Assembly (NCBI GenBank): GCA_015499995.1 | Contig: JADNRV010000053.1 | Coordinates: 186,001-250,000, forward strand | Length of the DNA stretch: 64,000 bases | Origin: Flammula alnicola | Lineage: Eukaryota > Basidiomycota > Agaricomycetes > Agaricales > Strophariaceae | Direction: 5' to 3' | In this document: one piece after another, positions 11,551 to 22,003 of the stretch | Layout of the letters: every line of letters begins with the position of its first letter | Position numbering within the stretch: the first letter of the stretch is position 1 | Notes under the pieces: generated by a model | The model's database searches: none | What the model was told of the DNA's origin: nothing | Seen by the model: only the letters and a program-made list of their open reading frames with translations | Position numbers and translations under genes: made by a program

Positions 11551-12054
11551 TCACTCACAAAGAACATCTGCAACACAGTCGCATATTCCCTGTATAAAGT
11601 CAGCACAAGACGAATTGACAAAGTACAATAAATCGGAATAAGAGCTGACCTCGCAACATTCTAAAATAAAAGGAGTCAAAACAAGCTGGAAAAAAGACAT
11701 CCACATAACATACCTAAGCAAACGAATGCACCCAAGATCCCAACGCAGCAATCCTAAAGGACGATGAATTCCACTTGTAAGACACACAGAAATTACCGGG
11801 AAGAATACGCAGCGTACCTTGGCTGCGCCTCCACCCCGCAGACGTGATGCATTGCTCTGATGCGCGCTATTGGCATTCGCAGGCATCGAAACCCCTCTGG
11901 CGAAATCTTCAAGGGAAACGATGTGGTCTGAGACTCGCTCCACTGCGCAGATGTCAAAATGCTCACTTTTGGCTGTCCCTGCTTGAGGCTGTGTAGTCGC
12001 AGCGCCGTTTGTTGCCTGACAAGGTTGGGAAAACGACAATGATGCTTGATCCAT
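11551..12054 (-). CDS. Small Cys-rich RLRGGG-type protein
   Basis: Four exons (11818-12054, 11714-11753, 11650-11660, 11551-11589) give 108 residues. Exon 3 is an 11-nt micro-exon. The first ~65 residues are polar and probably disordered. They end in SNASRLRGGGAAK, followed by a Cys-rich hydrophobic tail: DCCVGILGAFVCLECCE then GICDCVADVLCE. I recall short Agaricomycete proteins with this layout (an RLRGGG box, then a CCxCC-type tail), of unknown function. The tail looks suited to palmitoylation or membrane association. The ATG at 12054 is the only good start. Confidence 0.78.
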   Translation of the reverse strand: MDQASLSFSQPCQATNGAATTQPQAGTAKSEHFDICAVERVSDHIVSLEDFARGVSMPANANSAHQSNASRLRGGGAAKVRCVFFPVISVCLTSGIHRPLGLLRWDLGCIRLLRYVMWMSFFQLVLTPFILECCEVSSYSDLLYFVNSSCADFIQGICDCVADVLCE

Positions 12055-12416
12055 GCGCGCAAGTAAGCTTTTTGACAACGATGAGAGTGAAAGAGTGAAG
12101 CAAAAGACACGGCAGAAACTGAACCTGATTCAGATCTGAATGACCTGAGACGGCTTTGAATATAGTGATTGATTCTGAAAATATGACGCCAAAAATATGA
12201 CGCGACAATGTCTGAAATATATTGAGATTTCAGGCAAAGATCTATCAGGTTGGAAATAGTTAGCCGGAGGCCATAACCAGATTCTGAATCATTGACCGCA
12301 ATTAGAAAGCTAAAAATAGTCCTTGGTAAACAAGCGCCGTCAGTTTACGTTGACAACCACCTACAGGCCTTCTAGTTGCAAGCCATCCACAAAAAGTGAC
12401 GGATGATAGCTTGATA

Positions 12417-12450
12417 GCCCACCGCGAGGGTCGAACTCGCAGCCTTGAAC
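12417..12450 (-). pseudogene. tRNA 3' half (T arm + acceptor strand), tRNA-Lys-like
   Basis: Read on the minus strand there is a perfect T arm: stem GCGAG (12440-12436), 7-nt loop TTCGACC, stem CTCGC (12428-12424). The acceptor strand GGTGGGC follows (12423-12417). The preceding AAGGCT resembles the variable region of fungal tRNA-Lys. No D arm, anticodon or 5' acceptor strand precedes it; the 33-bp repeats begin there instead. GGTGGGC can pair with GCCCGCC of the tRNA-Lys 5' halves at 21763 and 22052, with one G-U wobble. Confidence 0.65.
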
Positions 12451-12511
12451 TGTTGGGTGTGTGCGAGCCTCGCGAGCCTGAACTGTTGGGTGTGTGCGAG
12501 CCTCGCGAGCC
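12446..12511. repeat. Tandem direct repeat, 33 bp x 2
   Basis: Two identical 33-bp units (12446-12478 and 12479-12511) start TGAACTGTTGGG and end CCTCGCGAGCC. They contain the palindrome CTCGCGAG. They begin exactly where similarity to a tRNA 3' half stops, and end about 75 bp before the start codon at 12586. Confidence 0.9.
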
Positions 12512-12585
12512 TTGTGCCTCGAACACATCTTCCTTCATGCAACGATGGGATATAAAGTCAGTTCCCTCTTATTCTCTTTCGTCCC

Positions 12586-13665
12586 ATGTCATCCATCACA
12601 GCCGCATTAGAAAAGCTCTCCTCCATCGAACCCCTCGATGCCGACGCCTCTCCCAGCAAGGTGCAAGCCTTCAAGTCCAAAGCCCAGAAATACCTGCGTC
12701 TCTCTCGAGACGTTGTCACCCATCTCACCGGCGTCATGACAGCCTCTGGACTCGATCCCGATGCCGACGATTCAGAGTCGGAGCCTCCAACACCTCCCCC
12801 ACAAAAGCTGAATGGCAAACTGGTACGTCGCCCCTTTTCTGCTTCTCTTGTACTTATGCTTGCCAAATAGACCATGGCCATAAAGCGCATACAACAGCTT
12901 GAAGGGTCACTCACACTTGTCTCTCTCACCCCTCAAGAGTTTGTTGGGCGTCTGTACGAGACCGGAAAGGGATCGAAACAGGCCGAGGAACAAATCTCGT
13001 TCGCCTCGCTTTTGCGCGGCTACACGCCGGCAGCCAGTCTGGATGACTGGTACGACATCCTCAACATGACGCCCGACGACCTGAACTGGCACGCGCAAAG
13101 CATTCGTACCGAGTCAATCGACGACCTCGGTCAGCGGCTTCTGGAACGCGAAAAGGCTTTAGCGATGATCCAGGGCGGCACCGCCCTTCGAGGACTCGCC
13201 AACAACATCGTCACCTGCATACACGCCATCAAGTTTGCTCAGGAATGGAGGGAGCTTTCGATGGCGCGTGGAGGAAAGAAGAAAAAGGTGGAGTATCGCA
13301 AATCAGCATTCAACGTTAGGTACCCCGATGTGTCTGCGGACGACTACGAATCGGAACTCAACACCTTTACAAATCGACACGAAAAAGTCATCACCGCCCG
13401 CAACACCCTCCTTCGTATGTTTTCCAAATTTCACGTTGCCGTTCTTCTGGATCCCTTGTGGACACCCATCGCTTCCTACGACCAAGGTACCATTGGCCGT
13501 AGCCCAAGCTTTGCTCTCACCCTCGATCGCTTCATGCATTTCTCGACACCGCAAGATCCCTACTTTCAGAAAAACCTCGCGACTTTTAAGCAAATCATCA
13601 AAATTATGTTCAGCGAGGAGACGGTTAAATACATAGACGAGTTTTTAGACGAGTTTCACTTCTAA
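12586..13665 (+). CDS. Uncharacterised 343-residue protein of the candidate mobile block
   Basis: Two exons (12586-12822 and 12871-13665, 48-bp intron) encode 343 residues. The N-terminal third is Ser/Asp-rich with an acidic, Pro-rich linker (DADDSESEPPTPPP). The rest is helical, with a charged stretch MARGGKKKKVEYRKS at ~215 and a regular C-terminus ending LDEFHF. There is no signal peptide, membrane segment, catalytic motif or zinc finger, and I do not recognise the family. The gene is intact and is the first gene of the 12.4-22.1 kb block, in the same direction as the recombinase-like gene. By position it could be an accessory or cargo protein; this is inference. Confidence 0.8.
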
Positions 13666-13755
13666 TTGTCCATGTACAAGTTTTCGATTCTAATGCCTAA
13701 TTGTCCTCGCGATAACGCGGCGAAACCCTGAATTAACAAACAATTGCAAATGTTT

Positions 13756-14285
13756 TCAAACGGCATTCTCAAGACTTGAGACCCATCTACCACTCGCACC
13801 AGCCTGCTGCTGGCCCCAAGCCTGTCCTTGTGCTGTCCATCCTCCGTCGTAATGGATGCGCTGCTGCTGCTGGTCCCACTGCTGGGGATACACAGGCTCT
13901 TGAGACGTCCAATTGTTTGTCGGGACTTTTGGTGGGCCATAGTCGGCAGGCGTCGGAAGATCGCGTGACTGATTGTATGCGCGGGCTAGAGGTGCGTCAG
14001 TTATCAGTACATGCATATGTATGCATTACCTTGCTCAATCTGCAGCTCTAGCTCAAGAGCCCTGAGCTTGGCAGTAGCAATGTCTTTTTCAGCTAGAGTT
14101 GCCCGCAGAATCCTGCGAGTTATATTATCGAGCATCGCTAGACTTTCGGGCGCAAAATCAGCGGGCTCGGGCGCTAGAAATTTTGGTAAGCCAAAGAGTC
14201 AGAGAAAAAGAAAAAACAACTGACAAATATCCTCGTTGTCAGAATCTCGGGCTTTTCTCTTGCCACCCTTCATATTGCGAGGCAT
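13756..14285 (-). CDS. Small coiled-coil protein, divergent from the recombinase-like gene
   Basis: Three exons (14225-14285, 14030-14173, 13756-13985) give 144 residues. The N-terminus is basic (MPRNMKGGKRKARDSD) and could serve as a nuclear signal. Residues ~30-67 form a helix with coiled-coil character (ATLAEKDIATAKLRALELEL). The C-terminal half is rich in Gln, Trp and Gly (QQWDQQQQ, GQAWGQQQ). It starts 107 bp from the ATG of the recombinase-like gene, head to head, so both may share a promoter. That and its nuclear look suggest a partner or regulator, but this is not shown. No family recognised. Confidence 0.75.
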
Positions 14286-14392
14286 ATCAGGATAAACAGT
14301 GAGTTTTGACGCGTCCTCGCATTTCCTCTCAAAACAAACCCAAATACCTTCCGTCTGCAGGCATCACATGATACTATCTGTCCCCTCCCCCC

Positions 14393-17300
14393 ATGAACAA
14401 CTACCCCAACTCGTCATTGTCAAACGCCCTCCGCAAGGCACAGCGTGAGGGTGGATCAACAGCCAAAAGGCCATCGGATGTGGTTCCTGCAGGCCCATCT
14501 GGACAGGCTCGCCAGGCGCCACAGGTGAACCTCACCAACTCTGCGGCCGTCCAAAAGGCTCGACAACATCTTCAGGCTACCACAGGTGCTGCCACACCCG
14601 TCGAGCTCGCGCTAGCCAAAGAGCGGTACGAGAAATGGTCAAAAACGGTGACCAGTCAAGAGTCGCCCATCACCAAAGCCCATCGAGACAGAATCGCCGC
14701 TCGATGGGCAGTCTTTATCTGCATTTTCTGTCCTGAACTCCCCCAGGAGTCCTACTGGTATTTCGACGTTGTCAAGGGCAATGCCCTCCTGTTTCTCCCA
14801 TTTCTGGTACGCTTTTGCCTTTCTATGTGACGCCCATGCTCATATATGCACTAGATTGACACGACACCTCCCAGGCGAGGGCACAAGGCGCTCAAGGGCG
14901 CCACTGTCGGCAAGTGGCTGGAGCTTCTTGTCTATTGTATTGTGACATACACGCGCGACCCCGAAACTGGCAACAAGCTCGGAATGGTCCTCCTAACTCA
15001 ATACGGCTACTTTACCAAACTTGAGGATCAAGTTGTTGCTCGTAAGCTGTTCGTATAAATTTTTTTATCATATCCTGACTAGGTTCAAGTTACACAGGAG
15101 CGTGGACTCGAACGAACATTTGATCCCAAATACTATTATGGGCGCCCAGAGCTTCAACACATTTTCCAGACTATGCTTGCAAAAACACAATTCGAGGGCA
15201 CACCTCGAGCCGTCGTGATTCAAGGGGTCTGTAGATTACTAATGACATTCTATTGTACCTGTCGGCCATCCACCCTTGGTCCGACCCACAAGAAGTGGAT
15301 GGAACTTCGCTATGTATGTTGAGATTTTTTTTCATCTCATTTCTTCTTGCTCATCTGGTCAGTTTATAAAACTCGGCAACATCCGCGTGTTCCATGTCGG
15401 TGACATGAATTACCGTATACAAATTAATCTTGAAGAATTCAAGGTTTGTGCTCGATGTACTCTATCTTTTCTGCCTTATTGATGCTTCGTCTAGGGTACT
15501 ATTGGAGCATCCCAAGTGGAAACACAGATATTCACTTTTGACAACGTCCAATACGCTCACAATACACTCTTCGACCCTGTGCTCTGGTTTCTTGCCTGGC
15601 TATTCTACAGACGTGCTTTCGTCGGAAATTATGCGGTGAGCAACTCTTAATGCATATGTTATTTCTGGACTCATACATCTCACAGAGCATGTCCGACCTT
15701 CTTGCGGATCCCATTGCTGAACTTGTGATACCTGCAGACAAGATGGGCGAACCCCTGTAAGCATCTCTGGTAGACCCATGCCCATCCGATTTGCTTAATG
15801 CTTGTCTAGGTTTCTTGCTGTTGGACCAGGTGGTACCAGCTTTACTGCAGAAGCTGCGTTTGCCAGGGCCACTTCGGACACACTTGCCACCTGGGCCAAG
15901 GCTTCTGGCTTGCCGGCTGTAGGTGTTTACGCAATACGACGTGAATCCACAAATTTAGTATGTGCAACTCACCTCCGTTCTTCTGACACTGCTGATGTTG
16001 GCTCACAGTACTCGTTGCTCATGGGTCTTCAGTTTGCAAAGGACATTTGCAACCACCACTCTATCAACGATGGTGTCCTTCGTCGACACTACTCACGCAA
16101 TACCAACAACATGGCTGTTGTCGGACTTCGCACTGGAGAAATCAAGGGCAAGAAAGAGTCGAGGCCAGGCGAAGTACTAGAGGTAAAAATGACTCCTATC
16201 ATTTGATTTATGCTGATAGAATCTATCAGAAAAATTTCGAACGGCACGCTTATGCTTCAGCTGCGGTCGAGAGCCTGGTTCGTATGCAGAATCGGACCCC
16301 ATTGGACCTCGACAACGCCAAAGAAGCTCTATTCAATCAAGTAGAGGTGGGTATTTTAACGATCACTGGATGCTCCATCTTATTAATTTAAACAGCAAAT
16401 GCCAGAAATGGTTGCTCTCCAGGAGAACCTCGACTGCCTTATCGATGCCTACCTGTTATGTTTCACATCTGTGGCTCGCTCTTACCAGCGAGAGCAGGCT
16501 CAAATCAACCGCATACTAAAGCGCGCCATTGGAGAGACCGTACCCAAGAACAACAGCATGCCTGTTGAATTCTTGCCAGGTAAATCAGTCGAGGCAAAGA
16601 TGGTGCGTACCGACTCTAGTCTTGTATGACCTGGTCTCACAAACACTGTCAGTTGCACCTCCGTGTGACCAAGGCCTTTGAGGATATTAATAATGCAAGG
16701 AAACGACTTCGATGCACGGCTACAGCTGAGGAGAAACACAAATCCACTGTCGATATGGGTCACAGCGTCCTCACCGGCACTGTTGAACAGCGCCGAAAGG
16801 CCATTGAAGAAGCACAACAGGTGTCTGTGCAGCTCCTCGAAGCCGTACGAGCTGCCCGTAGTAAGTTTCATTACTGTTATCATTTCTATAGCTAACTCTC
16901 TTGCAGACTCTTCGGATGCGCCCACCACTGACCAAGATTGGCGCAATAAACTTTTGCATTTGGCCAAACCCTCTCCAGTTCAAGATCCGGTGCTCGCTGA
17001 TCCTTTCACTAACCCGAAGCAATGGCAGCAACAAATAGAATTGATGTCTGCGCAACACCGAATCGAAGACACCGATGAATTCTGTGAGGTTCCAGAGGCC
17101 GTCAACCTCATAATTGGAACTTGCCGCAAGGAGGCAGGTCGAAAAGGGGAAAATCCTCTTGACGCAGTCACCAAGGCTCCACCACCAAGCAAGGATCTTG
17201 ACTGGATGACAAGTACATCGCAAGATGTGGACGAATCTCAGGAGACAGATGTCTTCAAGTTACCCCGAGGAGATGTTGCGCGAGCATTTCTCGACTACCT

Positions 17301-18046
17301 GCTAACTCCGATCATGAATCAGGAAGCCTTTGAGAGGACAAAAGTTCGTTATTTATTTTTTTCCTTGATGTGGGCTCACATTTTTTCCCCTAAGGTCACT
17401 CCTGAAGAAATTGCTCAAGGAATGCCTGCCGGCTATCGATGCCCTTTCTGCACAAGGTACACCCATCGCGAGGTGAAGGTGTCCATCTTCCGTACAATGT
17501 ACAAGATGCGACGGCATTTGTAGGTGTTGAAATTCTTTCACGTGCGTTTTTTGTCCTGACTTTTTTTGTAATAGCGCGCAATCACATTCAGCATGGAAAG
17601 ACCTCGAGCTGGACATGGTTCGAGAGGGCTCCGAAGAATTCCACTGCCCTTGTGGACAGTTTGATGGCGAGTCTGTTGACCTTGTTCGCGCTCATGCTGT
17701 TTCCGATCGGTGCCCAAGGTGGGTCGAGCATTGTGCTATGGAGGAGTCACACAAGGAGGTGATTGTCGAGTTTCAATATGAGCAGCAGGGAGCAAAGAGG
17801 GCGAAAAAGCGAGGGTGGCTCAAGTTGCAGAGTCGGTGTTTACTCATAAGGTATCTATTCTTTTCACATTTCATCTTCCAGGCTCACATACTCTGCTAGT
17901 GGCCTGAGGGCAAACGATGCCAAGTCATAGGATTTATCCAGGATTTCGTTCGAAATGGCATGGCAAAGTATCAAATCAGTCAAGACCCTGACGTTAGCGA
18001 TGTAGGCGAAGAAGAGTGGATCGATGAGGATGAAGTAGCATCATAG
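14393..18046 (+). CDS. Putative tyrosine recombinase (DUF3435/Starship-captain-like) with C-terminal zinc fingers
   Basis: About 15 exons encode a ~980-residue protein. Exons 1-14 join in frame: 14393-14806, 14855-15041, 15090-15313, 15363-15443, 15495-15635, 15686-15756, 15810-15957, 16009-16182, 16230-16346, 16396-16602, 16653-16860, 16907-17343, 17395-17519, 17575-17850. Residues ~1-245 could be a helical core-binding part. Candidate catalytic residues: Arg259 (CRPSTLGP), YAIRR at 413-417 (as H/Y-x-x-R), His438/439, and Tyr450 in LRRHYSRN. A helical region follows, then a C2H2 finger (CPFC at 819-822, HFAQSH near 845) and a second Cys/His cluster (FHCPCGQ...HAVSDRC). This order matches DUF3435 tyrosine recombinases as I know them. 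The last segment (17900-18046, ending EEEWIDEDEVAS) is clearly coding, but I could not find the splice restoring frame; a frameshift is possible there. Confidence 0.55.
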
Positions 18047-18258
18047 AATGTTTGACTTTGCGATTGTGCGGTGATTGTATTTGACTTCGCGATTGCGCGG
18101 CGAAAAGAATTGTTGAGCGGCAAGTGAATCCTGTTACCTGTTAGACTGTTACACACCGACATCGAAAGGTTATGAGATATACACATCGATTAACAGATAT
18201 TAGACCGCCAGCGAAGTTTGATTGCTCTGAGTTTGGATAGATCCCAGGATTGTCTGCT

Positions 18259-18790
18259 GCACAACTTTTTTCGGCTGGTGTTTGAATTTATTCTGTATAG
18301 TACAAAGCATTCTCCAGCTACCTAAGAATACTCTACGAGTTACAGAAGTTAAATAAGTGTTGTGTGGCTCTCACAATATCAGATTCACATACTATCTTAA
18401 TTCCACAGGACCGGGATATAAACAGCCATCAATATGTCCGATTTAGGTGGGTCTCAAAATCCTTTGGTGTACAACTTTTTTCGGCTGGTGTTTGAATTTA
18501 TTCTGCATGGTACAAAGCATTCTCTACCTTTCTAAGAGTACTCTCCAAGTTACAGAAGTTAAATAAGTGTTGTGTAGCTCTCACAATGTCGGATCCGCAT
18601 ATCCGGAGTGAACAGGGCCTCATCAATACATCCAAATTGGGTGGAATCCACACTCGTTGGGTGCACAACTTTTTTCGGCTGGTGTTTGAATTTATTCTAC
18701 ATAGTACAAAGCATTTTACAGCTACCTGGGAGTACTCTCCAGGTTACAGAAGTTAAATAAGTGTTCTGTAGGTCTCACAACGTTGGATTT
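18259..18790. repeat. Three-copy tandem repeat downstream of the recombinase-like gene
   Basis: Three diverged direct copies begin at about 18261, 18471 and 18665 (periods ~210 and ~194 bp). Each starts ACAACTTTTTTCGGCTGG and keeps ~115 bp, including AGTACAAAGCATT, GTTACAGAAGTTAAATAAG and CTCACAA. The ~80-95 bp between conserved cores varies more. There is no ORF. The array sits between the convergent 3' ends of the recombinase-like gene and the 18896-21459 gene. It could be binding sites for an element protein, or simply a minisatellite. Confidence 0.85.
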
Positions 18791-18895
18791 ACGTTGCGAT
18801 AAAATCTTTGAAATGTTCAATACAATCGACATACATTAAAAAACTTTACATGTAAAACTACTATGCTTTATACCGTACAATTATTCTAGGAATAG

Positions 18896-21459
18896 TTAAA
18901 TACCAGTCATAAGGTCACGGTCTGCAGATCTCCTTCGCTTTTTGTAAGGCCGCTTTGCCTCTGTAGGCTCTGTAGAAGGGTTTTCCTTGTTCCCATCATC
19001 TTCCTCCTGTTTCCGCTTGGGTTGAGGATCGTATTTGGAAAGCTTCTTCATCACATTGTTGTTCTGAGAATTAGAAAGGCCTACTTTATTGAGGCCTTTT
19101 CCACGTAATTTCGCAGTCTCGGCCCCAACAAGCTGCATTTTCTGATAGAAAACAGGCTGCCGAGGATCAAGCTTGCATGCCATGATTCTGAGCGAGTTGT
19201 GAGCCCAAAAAGTGAGAGATAGATAGAAAGACCTCTTACACTTCAGATCCGCCAGACCCATTCAATCTCTCTGCGACCCCACAAAAATCAAGAGGCCCAA
19301 CAGTATAGATTTCGGAGTGCTGAGTCACATTTGCCAGAAGGAGGGCCGTTCGTGGTGGTCCGTCTATGTGCTCCAGAGAAGATTTGCTATCAACCTGGTA
19401 ATGATGATAATACTCAAAAGTGACAATCAGAGAAAGAGAAGCATCCAAACTTACGTTCAAATAACCTAGGCACCGTGAGTTTGGTGGATAGATAGGAATT
19501 GCAGTCCATAGATCACCTGCGGACTTGCTTCGGTAAAGCAAGGTGTGAGCCCATGAGGACATTCCACGTTGAGCTCGAGGCGCGTTGAAAAGGATATCGT
19601 AAAAGCTGAGGTCAAGGCTGCTTGGAGACGTCTCGACTAAATGCAATTAGCATGAGAACTCAAGACACAAAAAAAACACTTACATCCTGGCTGGGAGAAA
19701 TATTTTGTCAGTACGTTCGCTTTGAATGGTTTCGATGTAATTTTTGGGCCTAAACACAGTGATAGTTTCTGCCAAAGATCGTGGCCAAAGATCAGAGGGC
19801 CCAGGATAACATCGTGACGTGTCAGAGCACGTTTAATGTAATCAGGCTCGAAAACATCGTATGGAGTCCCAACTTCACCAAAACAACGTTCCCAAGTTTT
19901 CTCATCGCCTTGATCTTCTAAACATGCCTATAACAAGGAATGGTAAATAATGCTGCACGCGGTCATTCAAGAAGCGGAAGAACGCGACAACGTACCTGAT
20001 AGTTGGAAAGTAATTGCTTGAAACGTGGGGTGCAGTTTACACGATCCTTGCCATAGACCATCAAGGTATCTGAATACAAAGATCGTTCTTCTCGTGTGCA
20101 AGTGAGAAGAAAATCACGAAGAAAGGGGTTCATGAAATCCCTGTTATTTTCGAATGAACTCGACAGGAAACAACCAATTAAATGGATGGACAGACCAGAT
20201 TTCTTCGTACGCCTGAATGGTGAAGTCCATAAACGCACTGACAAGACGCGCTGTCCGAGAAGGGCTATCAAACAATTCCCTCTCTGTGATGTTGATGGAT
20301 AAACCTAGAATATGGACAGGCGGATGTAGTATCAGAATAAGGAAGATGAGAATCTCACTTACCAGCCTTGTGAAAGACTTCTTCCATCGTGTACAGTCCC
20401 CCTCCATGAAATATTTCTGAAGTGTTCCTAATTATTGTAATCGCAAGCCCAGTCCGCTGAGCTCTTGGGCGGTCTCTTCGAGATTGCATCCACTCGACTA
20501 ATTGTCTAAGAAAGCGCCTGTACTCTGTATAGATATTGGCTTGCTGCGAAGGAAGGTCGGAACGCTTTGAAGACCAATGAAACTGTCAAAGGATGAGAAT
20601 GTGAATGCTATGGAATATGAATGTGAATGCAAGTACCTGAATAAGCAAATCTAAAGTTAAGAATGCAAGGACATGATCTCTGAATTCGAATGCGAGGCCG
20701 ACTTTAAATCCCCGATCCTAAAGATGAGTGCAAGTTCATTAATGACGTCCCAATTTGATGAGGAAATCAATACATACCGTTCTGTTGACTTTGCAGATAG
20801 CGTTTTCCCAGTCGTCCCTGCTGAATATCTGGACAGATGTATGCTTTAGAAGCTGGATCTAACGAGGGGTCACATACAGATAGAATTGAGCAGCCAAGCA
20901 AAGTAGATGAATGAGTCAACCATACCTGTAACCAGTATTCGTTGACCTTTCTTTTGGGTTCGTTCGAGTCGGAATCAGCAGGATTCGAGTTCGCATTGTT
21001 CGCGTCACCCGAGTCCGAGCAGTCAGAGGTGTCGGAGCAGTTGTCGGAATTGTCCTGCAACTTGAAGTCCGACTGTATGTCGTCGTTTTCATTGACTGGC
21101 GCACATTCCACCGGCTCCGCAGATGTGTCCACAGGGTATTCAAAGCATAGGAAGACATTGCGCGGTGATGGCTCAACTTTAGCCAGTCGAAAATGATGAG
21201 ACGAGATGTGGGAATTGCCAGCAAAGTCAGGTGGATATATTTTTGTTTGGGAGCCATTTTGACCCCGAATATAAGGGGAGGTTGGGGGGAGAGGGTGTAC
21301 ATGACCTTGAGAAGCCAACGAGCCAGGTGGAGCGGTGACTGATTCAGCAGCAGTGGAATCAACCCAGAAGTCCTTTAGTTCACGTTGTTCAGGCCGAGTG
21401 TTGTCGATGAAATGGTTGATGTGAAAACCATCGCCCAAACCTTCCTTGATCTCAGGCAT
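18896..21459 (-). CDS. Uncharacterised 680-residue protein of the candidate mobile block
   Basis: Ten exons join without a frame error: 20926-21459, 20778-20858, 20637-20717, 20363-20582, 20196-20304, 19996-20140, 19684-19927, 19455-19636, 19240-19394, 18896-19187. The 680-residue product has a Ser/Asp-rich acidic region (~130-170). A long folded middle has aromatic and leucine-rich helices (FEFRDHVLAFLTLDLLIQ; LGPLIFGHDLWQKLSLCLG). The basic tail AKRPYKKRRRS looks like a nuclear localisation signal. There are no transmembrane segments and no motif I recognise. It is intact with normal introns, so it looks functional. Its direction converges on the recombinase-like gene. A DNA-associated role within the element is plausible but only inferred. 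Confidence 0.85.
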
Positions 21460-21713
21460 AATCTCCGCGGAGGCGACAGTGCAAAAGTTTACACGGAATG
21501 GTGGAGCGTCAGAGCAATTGTTGAGAACACGGTCAAGCGAGTCAACGTGACGCGTTTGTGTGCACAGGTTTGCCTCGGATCAAGTTACCGTGCCGCCTTT
21601 AGTCGAGCAGAATCACAGGTGATGGGCTTATCTACATATCTTATTTGCAAATACATTATGAGTAGGAAAAGGTAAATACATCCTTGCATCATCAAATGTC
21701 GGAAGGGATGGAT

Positions 21714-21763
21714 AACCCGCCTTCTTAAGAGTCTGACGCTCTATCCGATTGAGCTAGGCGGGC
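21714..21763 (-). pseudogene. tRNA-Lys(CTT) 5' half, copy 1
   Basis: On the minus strand, from 21763 downward: acceptor strand GCCCGCC, TA, D arm GCTC-AATCGGATA-GAGC, G, anticodon strand TCAGA and loop CTCTTAA (anticodon CTT, Lys). Similarity to tRNA stops in the anticodon loop. The next bases, GAAGGCGGGTT, can pair with the acceptor strand but are not an anticodon strand or T arm. No T arm follows within ~110 bp. A 38-bp near-identical copy lies 289 bp away at 22004-22052. Confidence 0.8.
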
Positions 21764-22003
21764 GGTGACTGTGTTCGCTTAGGCGCCCAGCCGTTCCGGA
21801 TCCCGCGTCCTCAAGGGAAAGACTGCACGTGGCTCCCTTGTGTCCAACGTATGTACGTTCGCATTGCTGCTTCAACTTTCACCTTCCCATCTACCACAAC
21901 ATATGTTTGCAACGATTGGGACCATTAATCATTAAATAACGGTTTCTGATATCATTGACAGGCACCTTTCGCTTTTAATTCTGCGTCGCAAACGTAAGCA
22001 GAG

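Noticed and set aside
14393..18046. Interpretation as a retrotransposon polyprotein
   Set aside because: No reverse transcriptase YxDD, RNase H, protease or retroviral-type integrase DDE motif is present, and the gene has about 14 ordinary introns.
18259..18790. Array read as CRISPR-like or as an LTR
   Set aside because: Units are ~200 bp with long imperfect cores, no short identical repeats with unique spacers, no cas genes, no reverse transcriptase, no TG...CA ends.
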